Source: Gloeocapsopsis sp. IPPAS B-1203
GTDB taxonomy: Bacteria; Cyanobacteriota; Cyanobacteriia; Cyanobacteriales; Chroococcidiopsidaceae
Direction of reading: 5' to 3'
DNA length: 62,584 nucleotides
Assembly (NCBI RefSeq): GCF_002749975.1
Contig: NZ_PEIG01000024.1
Span: 1-62,584, forward strand
The position numbers and the translations under genes were made by a program. The notes below the pieces were generated by a model. The model ran no database searches, had not been told where the DNA came from, and saw only the letters and a list, made by a program, of their open reading frames with translations. Shown one piece after another: positions 55,601 to 62,584 of the stretch (position 1 is the stretch's first letter; the number at the start of each line of letters is the position of its first letter).

Positions 55601-57874
55601 ATGGAGACACTCACACTAAAACTCAGAGGTATGAGTTGTGCCTCTTGTGCTAACAACATTGAAGAAGCCATTCGCGCAGTTCCAGGGGTAACTGAGTGTA
55701 ACGTCAACTTTGGTGCAGAACAAGCCGCAGTCACATACAACCCCGACAAAACCAACATTGAAACAATTCAAGCTGCGGTTGATGAAGCAGGATATTCATC
55801 CTACTCACTCCAAGACCAAGAAATGGTAACTGGAGAAGACGACGCGGAAAAAGCCGCACGGCTAGCCGAATCAAAAAAGCTGCAACGTAAACTTTGGTTG
55901 GGAGGTGTCATTAGTATCATCCTCGTCATTGGCGGATTACCGATGATGACAGGGCTGCATTTACCTTGGATTCCTATGTGGCTGCACAATCCTTGGTTTC
56001 AACTTGTGCTGACGACTCCGATTCAATTTTGGAGTGGAGAATCCTTTTATCAAGGAGCTTGGAAAGCCTTTAAACGCCATACCGCCACGATGGATACGCT
56101 AGTAGCACTGGGTACAAGTGCGGCTTATTTCTATTCACTAGTACCAACGTTTTTCCCAAACTTTTTTCTCGCGCAGGGGCTTGAGCCAGCAGTTTACTAC
56201 GAAATTTCTGCGGTTGTGATTACGCTAATTTTGCTAGGAAGGTTGCTGGAAAATCGAGCTAAGGGTCAAACTTCAGAAGCAATTCGCAAACTCATTGGCT
56301 TGCAAGCACGCGATGCGCGTGTGATTCGTAACGGACAAGAAATAGATATCCCGATCCAAGAAGTCAGAATTGATGATGTGATTTTAGTACGTCCTGGGGA
56401 AAAAATTCCGGTTGATGGTGAAGTGATTGAAGGTGCTTCGACGGTTGATGAAGCAATGGTGACGGGTGAAAGTGTCCCTGTGAAGAAGCAGCCAGGGGAC
56501 GAAGTTATTGGCGCAACGATTAACAAAACTGGTAGTTTTAAGTTTCGTGCTACACGGGTTGGTAAAGATACTTTTCTGGCGCAAATTGTGAAGCTTGTAC
56601 AACAAGCGCAAGGTTCTAAAGCACCAATTCAGCAACTCGCCGATCGCGTTACCGGATGGTTTGTACCTGCAGTGATTGCAGTAGCGATCGCAACTTTTAT
56701 CATTTGGTTTAACTTCTTGGGCAACTTAACACTCGCAACCATTACTACCATTGGTGTATTGATTATTGCCTGTCCCTGTGCTTTGGGGTTAGCAACTCCT
56801 ACCTCAATTATGGTAGGAACGGGTAAAGGAGCAGAAAATGGTATTTTAGTCAAGGGGGCTGAAAGTTTAGAACTCGCACACAAAATTCAAACGATTGTTT
56901 TAGATAAAACGGGGACAATTACCGAAGGTAAACCTACAGTGACAGATTTTGTGACTGTCAACGGTACAGCCAACCGTAATGAATTAAAACTCATTCAGCT
57001 AGCAGCATCGGTAGAACGTAACTCAGAACATCCCCTAGCAGAAGCAGTAGTGAGGTATGCCCAAGCGCAAGAAGTTGATCTTGCACAAGTGAAAGACTTT
57101 GAGGCGATCGCTGGTAGTGGCGTGCAAGGAATTGTGAGCGATCGCTTAGTACAAATTGGTACGCAACGCTGGATGGAAGAGTTAGGCGTTGATACTCGCG
57201 CCCTTGTAGAACGCAAAACAACATTAGAAGTTGCGGGAAAAACTGCGGTTTGGATTGCTGTTGATGGCAAAATGCAGGGACTTATGGGTATTGCAGATGC
57301 GCTCAAACCATCTTCAGCACAAGCTATTAGAGCATTAAAACAATTAGGGTTAGAAGTCGTCATGCTCACTGGCGATAACCGTGCCACAGCTGATGCGATC
57401 GCGCAACAAGTCGGGATTGATCGTGTTTTTGCCGAAGTGCGTCCCGATCAAAAAGCGGCAATTGTTCAATCATTGCAAAGAGAACGAAGTAGACATTCAA
57501 AGTCTAAGATAGTTGCAATGGTAGGTGATGGTATCAATGATGCACCAGCTTTAGCCCAAGCTGATGTCGGAATTGCTATTGGTACGGGAACTGATGTGGC
57601 GATCGCGGCAAGTGATATTACTTTAATTTCTGGCGAACTCCAAGGAATCATTACCGCAATTCAACTCAGTCGCGCCACAATCCGCAATATTCGCCAAAAT
57701 CTCTTCTTCGCTTTTATCTATAACGTTGCGGGTATTCCTATTGCTGCAGGAATTCTCTTTCCTTTCTTTGGTTGGTTACTCAATCCCATTATCGCCGGAG
57801 CAGCAATGGCATTTAGTTCTGTATCTGTTGTCACTAATGCCCTGCGTTTACGTAACTTTCAACCAGAAGTCTGA
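55601..57874 (+). CDS. copA: Cu(I)-type P1B ATPase (CopA/CtaA family)
   Basis: 757 aa. One N-terminal HMA domain (GMSCASC near residue 8), eight predicted membrane helices, the CPC ion-site motif in [15 protein letters not shown] (near 390), phosphorylation loop [11 protein letters not shown] (near 432), HP motif SEHPLAEAV (near 475) and [12 protein letters not shown] (near 640). The TM6 CPC and TM7/8 residues suggest Cu(I)/Ag(I). Whether it exports from the cytosol or feeds the thylakoid is unclear. Confidence 0.93.
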   Translation: METLTLKLRGMSCASCANNIEEAIRAVPGVTECNVNFGAEQAAVTYNPDKTNIETIQAAVDEAGYSSYSLQDQEMVTGEDDAEKAARLAESKKLQRKLWLGGVISIILVIGGLPMMTGLHLPWIPMWLHNPWFQLVLTTPIQFWSGESFYQGAWKAFKRHTATMDTLVALGTSAAYFYSLVPTFFPNFFLAQGLEPAVYYEISAVVITLILLGRLLENRAKGQTSEAIRKLIGLQARDARVIRNGQEIDIPIQEVRIDDVILVRPGEKIPVDGEVIEGASTVDEAMVTGESVPVKKQPGDEVIGATINKTGSFKFRATRVGKDTFLAQIVKLVQQAQGSKAPIQQLADRVTGWFVPAVIAVAIATFIIWFNFLGNLTLATITTIGVLIIACPCALGLATPTSIMVGTGKGAENGILVKGAESLELAHKIQTIVLDKTGTITEGKPTVTDFVTVNGTANRNELKLIQLAASVERNSEHPLAEAVVRYAQAQEVDLAQVKDFEAIAGSGVQGIVSDRLVQIGTQRWMEELGVDTRALVERKTTLEVAGKTAVWIAVDGKMQGLMGIADALKPSSAQAIRALKQLGLEVVMLTGDNRATADAIAQQVGIDRVFAEVRPDQKAAIVQSLQRERSRHSKSKIVAMVGDGINDAPALAQADVGIAIGTGTDVAIAASDITLISGELQGIITAIQLSRATIRNIRQNLFFAFIYNVAGIPIAAGILFPFFGWLLNPIIAGAAMAFSSVSVVTNALRLRNFQPEV

Positions 57875-57904
57875 TGGTGCAGAAGAAGCAAAAGAGGCTA
57901 AATC

Positions 57905-58438
57905 ATGTTTAATAATAGAAGTCAAATTTGGGGAAGTTTTGTTGGATTAGGGTTGCTGTTGGGAACTGCATCAGGTAGTGCAATCGCACAAATGCCTCAT
58001 GAAATGCCAGGTGAAATCGCCCCTACAAACCAATTTCGTCGGATTGAGCAACCTTTAGGGTTAAGAGTTGGTGTAACGCTGGGTGGTATTGCCTTGATTG
58101 GGTTAGAGTTATGGTGGTTTTTGCTAAGTAAAACTAAAGCTCAGCAAGCACAAGCCCATCAGGGAATTCAAGAGTTAACAATCGCAGTCGATGGCGGTTA
58201 TCAACCCGATCGCATTGTAGTAAATGCAGGTCAACCTGTACGACTTAACTTTCTACGTCGCGATCCAAGTAGCTGTCTAGAAAAGGTATTATTCCCCGAC
58301 TTTCATATTGCACAAGATTTAGAGTTAGATCGCGTCACTCCTATTGAATTTACACCCGCAAAGCCAGGACAATATCAATTTACCTGCGGCATGAATATGT
58401 TTCGCGGTGTCGTGGAAGTGAAATTAGAGAACGTCTGA
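57905..58438 (+). CDS. Membrane-anchored cupredoxin-domain protein
   Basis: 177 aa. N-terminal hydrophobic segment (about 8-28; signal or anchor), a short linker with MPHEMPGEIAP, a second membrane helix (about 58-76), then a cupredoxin fold (about 90-177) of the Cupredoxin_1 type: ELTIAVDGGYQPDRIVVNAGQPVRLNFLRRD and GQYQFTCGMNMFRGVVEV. Potential copper ligands are the Cys/Met of TCGMNM and the Cys in SSCLEKV. It comes 30 bp after the ATPase, probably the same operon. Function in copper handling is inferred. Confidence 0.8.
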   Translation: MFNNRSQIWGSFVGLGLLLGTASGSAIAQMPHEMPGEIAPTNQFRRIEQPLGLRVGVTLGGIALIGLELWWFLLSKTKAQQAQAHQGIQELTIAVDGGYQPDRIVVNAGQPVRLNFLRRDPSSCLEKVLFPDFHIAQDLELDRVTPIEFTPAKPGQYQFTCGMNMFRGVVEVKLENV

Positions 58439-58512
58439 GAAGTATCAAATATAACTTGTACGTTAGATTAGACATATAAAGAGGAAAGCACACTATATAA
58501 ACTTGGTTGACT

Positions 58513-58579
58513 TCTCTCCGGTCGCGCATACACGGAGATTCTAAACTGATGCTACGTGGTGCCCTGAAGCCGCACCACT
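58513..58579 (-). repeat. Right-end structure of a TnpB element (omegaRNA-like)
   Basis: Just beyond the TnpB stop on the minus strand there are two hairpins: GTGGTGC/GCACCAC (58556-58578) and TCTCCG/CGGAGA (58515-58538), as in the right ends of IS200/IS605-type TnpB elements that give rise to the guide RNA. The element boundary would be near 58507-58515. Confidence 0.5.
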
Positions 58580-58924
58580 TCACTTTGTCAATTTAGCTAA
58601 CCAGAGACGAATTCTCTGGGGCGCAGTCAATAACGCCCTACTGATTTCACTTAGGTCTAACCCAAGTGTTACCGCTTTGCGAATAATATTGGCACTCGCC
58701 TGAGCATCAGCGTTAACGTACCAATTCAACGCCGTTCGATACAAACCACGCTTAACTCGCTTGCCTGACGCTCTCCAATCACTGGGTTTTCCACCATGTT
58801 TGGGGAGAGTATCGTTATCCAAAAACGGGGTGAGTTGCTTGAGTAGGCGGTTGCCATCAGCAGATTAATCTTTGAGATGTTTCTCGGAGGAACGGTGGCA
58901 CGATTGGCAGACAAATAGGATGGG
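58580..58924 (-). pseudogene. TnpB (RNA-guided nuclease) C-terminal remnant
   Basis: One frame reads FVCQSCHRSSEKHLKD, a stop at 58865-58867, then about 94 residues including GNRLLKQLTPFLDNDTLPKHGGKP, KRVKRGLYRTALNWYVNADAQASANIIRKAVTLGLDL and SRALLTAPQRIRLW. This matches the zinc-finger-to-RuvC-III C-terminus of cyanobacterial TnpB; the Asp in NADAQASAN is the third RuvC residue. The N-terminal two thirds are absent and there is an internal stop, so it is dead. Confidence 0.75.
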
Positions 58925-59069
58925 TTAAGCATGTTGAGTTATAGTTGACGAGCAAAGATAGCGCGAGGCAGTGGATATAAAACCAATCGAGGTCGATATT
59001 GCTCATCCCATACAGAACTTGATCGCTTAGCTTGTGCAGAGTGCGATCGCCCTCCCGCTTCAACAACTC

Positions 59070-59112
59070 ATCGCCCATATCATCCTCTCCACCACTTCAA
59101 CAATGCGATCGC
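59070..59112. repeat. 43-bp interspersed repeat, copy R1
   Basis: Begins ATCGCCCATAT and ends with AACAATGCGATCGC. Copies R2 (59846) and R3 (60758) differ from it at 2 and 5 positions. It is on the left side of the VapBC pair. Confidence 0.85.
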
Positions 59113-59204
59113 CCATAAAAGACAAAGGTGCAATCTGTTTGCAGCGAGATATAAAATAATAGAGCTACCCAGTTTGATAGTGTCAATGTTGGAGATGCGA
59201 ACCG

Positions 59205-59405
59205 ATGACAACTAATCTTGAAATTGATCAGACGTTGATCCAGGAAGCGTTGACTCTGGGCGGACATCGAACAGAGAAGGCAGTTGTTGAAGCGGCTTTG
59301 CAAGAATATATTCAGCGGCGTAAACAATTGAAAGTTTTGGAACTTTTTGGCACGATCGACTACGACCCAGACTATGACTATAAGCAACAACGGCGGCAAG
59401 CATGA
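59205..59405 (+). CDS. vapB: VapB-type antitoxin
   Basis: 66 aa. NLEIDQTLIQEALTLGGHRTEKAVVEAALQEYIQRRKQLKVLELFGTIDYDPDY is a short ribbon-helix-helix-like antitoxin of the VapB (DUF2191) kind, with the DNA-binding N-terminus and an acidic toxin-binding tail. It overlaps vapC by 4 bp (ATGA), so the two are translationally coupled. Confidence 0.88.
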   Translation: MTTNLEIDQTLIQEALTLGGHRTEKAVVEAALQEYIQRRKQLKVLELFGTIDYDPDYDYKQQRRQA

Positions 59406-59803
59406 AGGTTGTTGTTGATACTTCTGTCTGGTCGTTGGCTTTGCGACGAAATCGAACCCTGGAGGAGTCACCCCAAATTTTGAGGCTGCGTGAGTTGATT
59501 GCCGATGATAGAGTTGCTTTGTTGGGAGTGATTCGGCAAGAAGTGCTGTCAGGAATTCGGCAGATAGAGCAATTTGATCGGTTGAGAGAGTATTTACGAG
59601 CATTTCCTAACCTTGAACTGGCGATCAAAGATTATGAGTTGGCTGCTGAGTTTTACAACACCTGCCGTCGCAATGGGATTCAGGGAAGCAACACAGACTT
59701 TTTGATTTGTGCAGTTGCTCACCGTCGCGGTTACAGCATTTTGACGACAGATGGTGATTTTGCGTTGTTTGGTGAACATCTTCCGATTACTTTATGGCAG
59801 TAA
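59402..59803 (+). CDS. vapC: VapC-type PIN-domain ribonuclease toxin
   Basis: 133 aa PIN domain. Acidic residues of the active site are present: MKVVVDTSVW (first Asp), EVLSGI (Glu), SNTDFLICAVA (Asp) and TTDGDF (Asp). Family members cut tRNA or rRNA when the antitoxin is degraded; the target here is unknown. Confidence 0.9.
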   Translation: MKVVVDTSVWSLALRRNRTLEESPQILRLRELIADDRVALLGVIRQEVLSGIRQIEQFDRLREYLRAFPNLELAIKDYELAAEFYNTCRRNGIQGSNTDFLICAVAHRRGYSILTTDGDFALFGEHLPITLWQ

Positions 59804-60116
59804 GCAATAAATCAGGCAATAGTTTTTGCGTCATTGGCATAGGCGATCGCCCATATAGTCCTCTCCACCACTTCAACAATGCGATCGCACTTTGAAAGGT
59901 AAACGTGCGTTAGCAAAGCTTACCGGAGGTATCGCGTAGCCTGTAAATTCGCACAACGTCTTGAAGAGGGATGCGATCTGCTTGCAGCAGCGCTAACGCC
60001 TCCGGCTTCGCTTCGCTGGCGCTATCGCATAGCGTGTGCGAAGTCAGGAAAATGTAGGATAGAAGTAAACATAAACGGGCGAACATACCATTTGAGAAGT
60101 TGATTAAGAGGTTTAT
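59804..60116. other. Spacer between the two toxin-antitoxin pairs, repeat-rich
   Basis: 313 bp. It contains R2 (59846-59888), a following ACTTTGAAAGGTAAACGTGCG shared with R3, and GC-rich palindromic stretches such as GCGCTAACGCCTCCGGC near 59991-60007. Part of it (GATGCGATCTGCTTGCAGC near 59969) resembles sequence after R1 (GGTGCAATCTGTTTGCAGC near 59128). No gene. Confidence 0.6.
59846..59888. repeat. 43-bp interspersed repeat, copy R2
   Basis: Nearly identical to R1 over its whole length. With R3 it shares 21 further bases on the right. Lies between the two toxin-antitoxin pairs. Confidence 0.85.
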
Positions 60117-60344
60117 ATGCGACAGGTTTCAATGGTAGAAGTGGCTGAAAACTTGACTCAGTGGATTGATTTGGCGATACAGGGAGAAGAGGTGCTGATT
60201 CTCAAAGATGGGCAGCCGATTGTGAAGCTGATGGCAGTAGAACCGATTAAACGTCGTCCGCAGTTTGGTAGTGCAAAAGGGCTAATTACAATAGCCGATG
60301 ATTTTAATGAGCCATTAGAAGAGATGCGAGAATACATGGAATGA
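60117..60344 (+). CDS. Phd/YefM-family antitoxin
   Basis: 75 aa. MRQVSMVEVAENLTQWIDLAIQGEEVLILKDGQPIVKLMAVE is the Phd/YefM DNA-binding half; the acidic tail FNEPLEEMREYME binds the toxin. It overlaps the toxin gene by 4 bp (ATGA). Confidence 0.9.
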   Translation: MRQVSMVEVAENLTQWIDLAIQGEEVLILKDGQPIVKLMAVEPIKRRPQFGSAKGLITIADDFNEPLEEMREYME

Positions 60345-60721
60345 GACAGTTGTTGGATACTCAAAGTTTTATTTGGTTTATTACAGGTAGCTCTAGGATT
60401 ACGGCGAACAACCGAACTCAAATTGAAAACAACGAAAATTTGCTTAGCCTTGTCAGCGTTTGGGAGATTGCGATTAAATCTAGCATTGGTAAGCTGAATT
60501 TAGGGCTTTCAATCGATGATTTGGTAGCGCAGCAAGTGATTAACAATGGAATTGAACTTTTGCATATTACCGTTACTCACTTAAGTGTTGTAGCAACATT
60601 ACCATTGCACCATCGAGATCCGTTTGACCGTTTGTTGATTGCTCAAGCAATCGCAGAACAAATGCCAATTGTGGGAGCGGATCAAGTATTTGATGAATAT
60701 GGCGTTGAGCGGCTGTGGTAG
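60341..60721 (+). CDS. PIN-domain toxin paired with Phd antitoxin
   Basis: 126 aa. MRQLLDTQSFIWFIT (Asp), LVSVWEIAIKSSIGKL (Glu) and HHRDPFDRLLIAQAIAEQMPIVGAD (Asp residues) are the PIN catalytic signatures of the subfamily paired with Phd antitoxins. Not closely similar to the VapC at 59402, so the two modules are of separate origin. Confidence 0.9.
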   Translation: MRQLLDTQSFIWFITGSSRITANNRTQIENNENLLSLVSVWEIAIKSSIGKLNLGLSIDDLVAQQVINNGIELLHITVTHLSVVATLPLHHRDPFDRLLIAQAIAEQMPIVGADQVFDEYGVERLW

Positions 60722-60757
60722 AGCGAACAAGGACTAAGTTGATCGCCACTCGATGTA

Positions 60758-60800
60758 ATCGCCCATATCGTCGTCTCCACATCTTTAACAATGCGATCGC
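60758..60800. repeat. 43-bp interspersed repeat, copy R3
   Basis: Same ends as R1 and R2, with a few substitutions in the middle. The next 21 bases match those after R2. It lies on the right side of the Phd/PIN pair. Confidence 0.85.
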
Positions 60801-60860
60801 ACTTTGAAAGGTAAACGTGCGATCGCGCAGCGTGTGCCTGGTACGTTCAGCTAATCGTAG

Positions 60861-60887
60861 GGTGTGTTAGCGTTAGCGTAACGCACC
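60861..60887. repeat. REP-like imperfect palindrome upstream of the RAYT gene
   Basis: GGTGTGTTAGCG, then GCGTAACGCACC after a 3-bp loop, which can fold into a hairpin. A related unit, GGTGCGTTAGCG-AA-GCGTAAC, lies after the RAYT gene at 62419-62439. Such REP palindromes commonly flank RAYT genes. Confidence 0.5.
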
Positions 60888-61133
60888 GCTCCAGTGATTC
60901 CTATTGCCAACCGTAGGGCATATTAAGCTCAGAGATACCGTTGCAATTTAATGCCAAATTATCGAAGACCTCAGATTTCTGGCGGCACCTATTTTATAAC
61001 TCAAGTTACTTATCAGAGGGAGCCTTGGTGTAGTGACATTGGTAGAAAAGCTCTCAGAGAAGTGATTGTCAAGGTAAGAGAAAACTATCCGTTTTCCATT
61101 GATGCGTTTGTGTTGCTACCGGAACATTTTCAT

Positions 61134-62044
61134 GAGACTTCTTGCAAAAGGTCAATTAGACAGACAGGCTTTTATGTAAGTAAAGCTCATAGTTGTACAA
61201 ACCAGCTATGAGGTTAAACCTCAACCCAAAGCGTTTTCGACGATTCCTATAGCGCTCAGATAAGATGTTAAATACCTTAAGTTTACAATGTACGTTTTCC
61301 CTTATGACTCTAATTCTAGCTAACTCTCGATTTCTCTTTTTCTCCAAAATACTCAAATTGCTTTTTTTCGGATTCTTTTTAGGAGTTTGACTGTTGAGAT
61401 GAAGTTTTTGAATTCCTTGATATCCTTTATCTCCTAAAAATTTGATATCTTCTCTCAACTGAACCTTACTTTTTTTAAATATCCGAAAATCATGCTCTCT
61501 ACCCTTACCATGAGAGGTACAGATGATTTCTCCTGTGCCTTGATTTACTACTACTTGTGACTTTAGTGTATGTCTTTTCTTTTTACCGCTGTAGAACTGT
61601 TTTTGTTTTTTTGGGGACGTTCTATTGGAGTTTCCGTAACATCTACCACTACTGCTTCGAGCTGATAATCTGACTGTTGTAATTTTTTCTTGCCAGGCAA
61701 GGTAAAGGCTCTTGAACTTACCAGTGTATCTTCAATTTTTCTAATAATTCGATATGCTGTTGACTCATTCACTCCCCACGATTGCCCAATGTGGAAATAT
61801 GTCCGATATTCTCTCCAGTATTCTAATGTCATCAATAATTGGTCTTCCCAGCTCAACTTACTAGGTCTACCTGGTGGTTTGTCTGACTCAACTTGTTTTA
61901 TGACTAACATCATTGCCGCAAAAGTCTCAGGCTGCACGCTACATAAGCGTTTGAACTCTGACGGCTTCAGGTGTTTGACTGCATCGTAGCTCATAGTTTT
62001 TGATCTACTTATCTCACTTTCCTCTACCCTTTTGCAAGAGGTCT
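61134..62044. mobile_element. IS5-like insertion sequence, 911 bp
   Basis: Terminal inverted repeats: left GAGACTTCTTGCAAAAGG, right end (reversed) AGACCTCTTGCAAAAGGG, with one mismatch over the shared core. The flanking AT at 61132-61133 and 62045-62046 looks like a 2-bp target duplication, because removing one copy rebuilds the RAYT gene. It carries one transposase in two frames on the minus strand. The family assignment comes from the transposase. Confidence 0.85.
61156..61994 (-). CDS. IS5-like transposase, made by probable -1 frameshift
   Basis: First frame, 61994 to 61563 (143 aa): a helix-turn-helix half with LSWEDQLLMTLEYWREYRTYFHIGQSWGVNESTAYRII (HTH_Tnp_4 type) and the first catalytic Asp in VVDVTE. 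A shift into the -1 frame near 61605-61611 yields QFYSGKKKRHTLKSQVVVNQ...FLGDKGYQG (second Asp) and VIRENVHCKLK (Glu), to a stop at 61156. The slip site is A AAA AAC. The joined protein is about 280 aa, complete for a DDE transposase. Confidence 0.82.
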
Positions 62045-62418
62045 ATTGTCTTTTGACATTGCCAGCGGAGGATAATGATTTTTCGGTGCGTTTGCGCCTC
62101 ATCAAAACCTATGTTACTAAGTATTATGGGCAGGCATTGCTAATCAAGCACGGGGTTTCACTGTCACGACAAAAGCGCAGGGAAAGCAATCTTTGGCAGC
62201 GTCGGTTTTGGGAACATTTAATTCGGGATGAGCAGGATTTGGCGTTGCATTGTGATTATATCCACGTTAATCCAGTTCATCATGGGTTATGTCAAACACC
62301 TCAAATGTGGCGGTTTTCAAGTATTCATCAGTTTATTGCTTAGAAAATTTATGCGCCAAATTGGGGGCAGACTAGATGTCCAGAGGTGTCGCTGGATGTT
62401 TTGGGTGAATAGTCAGGC

Positions 62419-62439
62419 GGTGCGTTAGCGAAGCGTAAC
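62419..62439. repeat. REP-like palindrome downstream of the RAYT gene
   Basis: GGTGCGTTAGCG-AA-GCGTAAC can form a short hairpin and resembles the palindrome at 60861-60887. Confidence 0.4.
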
Positions 62440-62584
62440 TACAAGATCGGCGATCGCACTAAATATTTATATAAATCATTAATCACAATATTAGCTGCAA
62501 GTGGGCTATTTCCTGCCCATGCATTAACACCAAAAAGATAAACCTGCCTTTTTGAACAGCTTTTAGGTTTTTCCAAAGAGGTTT
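62439..62584 (-). pseudogene. C-terminal end of an iron-siderophore ABC substrate-binding protein, frameshifted
   Basis: Read on the minus strand from the window edge, one frame gives KPLWKNLKAVQKG, and another frame 1 nt away continues QVYLFGVNAWAGNSPLAANIVINDLYKYLVRSPIL with a stop at 62439. Together these form the usual C-terminus of FecB/BtuF-like siderophore-binding proteins (LW..L.AVQ.G.VY......G.GP.AAN.V.DDL.KYL). A base appears missing near 62546-62548. The rest of the gene lies outside the window. Confidence 0.6.

Larger units (their letters stand above)
60951..62343 (+). pseudogene. REP-associated tyrosine transposase (RAYT), split by an IS
   Basis: The 5' part is 60951-61133 (61 codons) and the 3' part is 62047-62343 (98 codons plus stop). 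Joining them exactly keeps the frame and gives a 159-aa protein: NYRRPQISGGTYFITQVTYQREPW, then VLLPEHFH|CLLTLPAEDNDFSVRLRLIK, with the HUH motif (HFH) restored across the junction, and DYIHVNPVHHGL at the end. In the present state the gene is broken; upstream translation continues into the IS and stops at about 61211. Confidence 0.88.

Noticed and set aside
58440-58512. Possible terminator of the copper operon
   Set aside because: No clear GC stem followed by a T-run; the visible hairpins nearby belong to the TnpB right end.
58857-59078. 73-codon minus-strand ORF beginning MGDELLKREGDRTLHK
   Set aside because: Its last part overlaps the TnpB remnant in another frame and its start lies in repeat R1; no family recognised.
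61156-61458. Separate gene for the C-terminal transposase half
   Set aside because: It has no good start of its own, and the conserved domain continues upstream in the same frame to the slip site, so it is part of a frameshifted transposase.

Overview
The window is chromosomal DNA from a cyanobacterium. The evidence is the frequent HIP1 octamer (GCGATCGC), cyanobacterial families (Flv1/Flv3 flavodiiron proteins, a CpcS/CpeS-type phycobiliprotein lyase, orange carotenoid protein, a high-light-inducible protein, DUF1816, DUF1830) and dense short repeats. The gene content fits a phycobilisome-bearing lineage of the Chroococcidiopsis/Gloeocapsopsis kind, but that placement is inference and no rRNA is present to test it.

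Region by region. 1-5.7 kb: a TgpA-like membrane protein cut by the window edge, a conserved small protein, then a minus-strand run amiC-murI-sds (cell wall hydrolase, D-glutamate, long-chain prenyl diphosphate). 5.7-7.2 kb: a stretch without convincing genes. 7.2-17 kb: HpsJ-like membrane protein, DUF502-nusB-ftsY, DUF1816, a SpoIIE-type phosphatase, argH, a small basic protein and a Nudix hydrolase. 17-22.5 kb: coaX, the flv3-flv1 pair for light-driven O2 reduction, and a bilin lyase. 22.8-27 kb: rplS, tRNA-Trp(CCA), secE-nusG-rplK-rplA, then an L10-type leader ahead of rplJ-rplL. 27-40.7 kb: a Ser/Thr kinase, a GIY-YIG protein, a TetR-controlled RND multidrug pump, Lin0512 and EVE proteins, receiver proteins (one with Asn in place of the phospho-acceptor Asp) and a CHASE3 histidine kinase/NarL pair.

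40.8-58.4 kb is the most integrated part: a metal and light-stress island. It holds an RND heavy-metal efflux operon (adaptor, pump, lipoprotein, RppA/RppB two-component pair), two DUF305 periplasmic proteins, an HMA metallochaperone, a Cu-type P1B ATPase and a membrane cupredoxin. A DICT-GAF histidine kinase and a pentapeptide protein lie between them, as does an hli-ocp photoprotection pair carrying a clean HLR1 (RpaB) site. Two kinds of shared promoter motif tie the metal genes together: a MerR-type dyad in front of both DUF305 genes, and an 11-bp-period direct repeat (ATGAAA-N5-ATGAAA) in front of the efflux operon and one DUF305 gene.

58.5-62.6 kb is mobile and decaying DNA: a TnpB remnant with its structured right end, two toxin-antitoxin pairs (VapBC and Phd/PIN) separated by three copies of a 43-bp repeat, and a REP-associated (RAYT) transposase gene split by a 0.9-kb IS5-like element. 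The IS transposase appears to be made by -1 frameshifting on A AAA AAC. The window ends in the C-terminus of a siderophore-binding protein that carries a frameshift. Interspersed repeats punctuate the whole window: heptamer tandem arrays, five perfect copies of a 29-bp palindromic element, and a pair of MITE-like elements around a methyltransferase gene.
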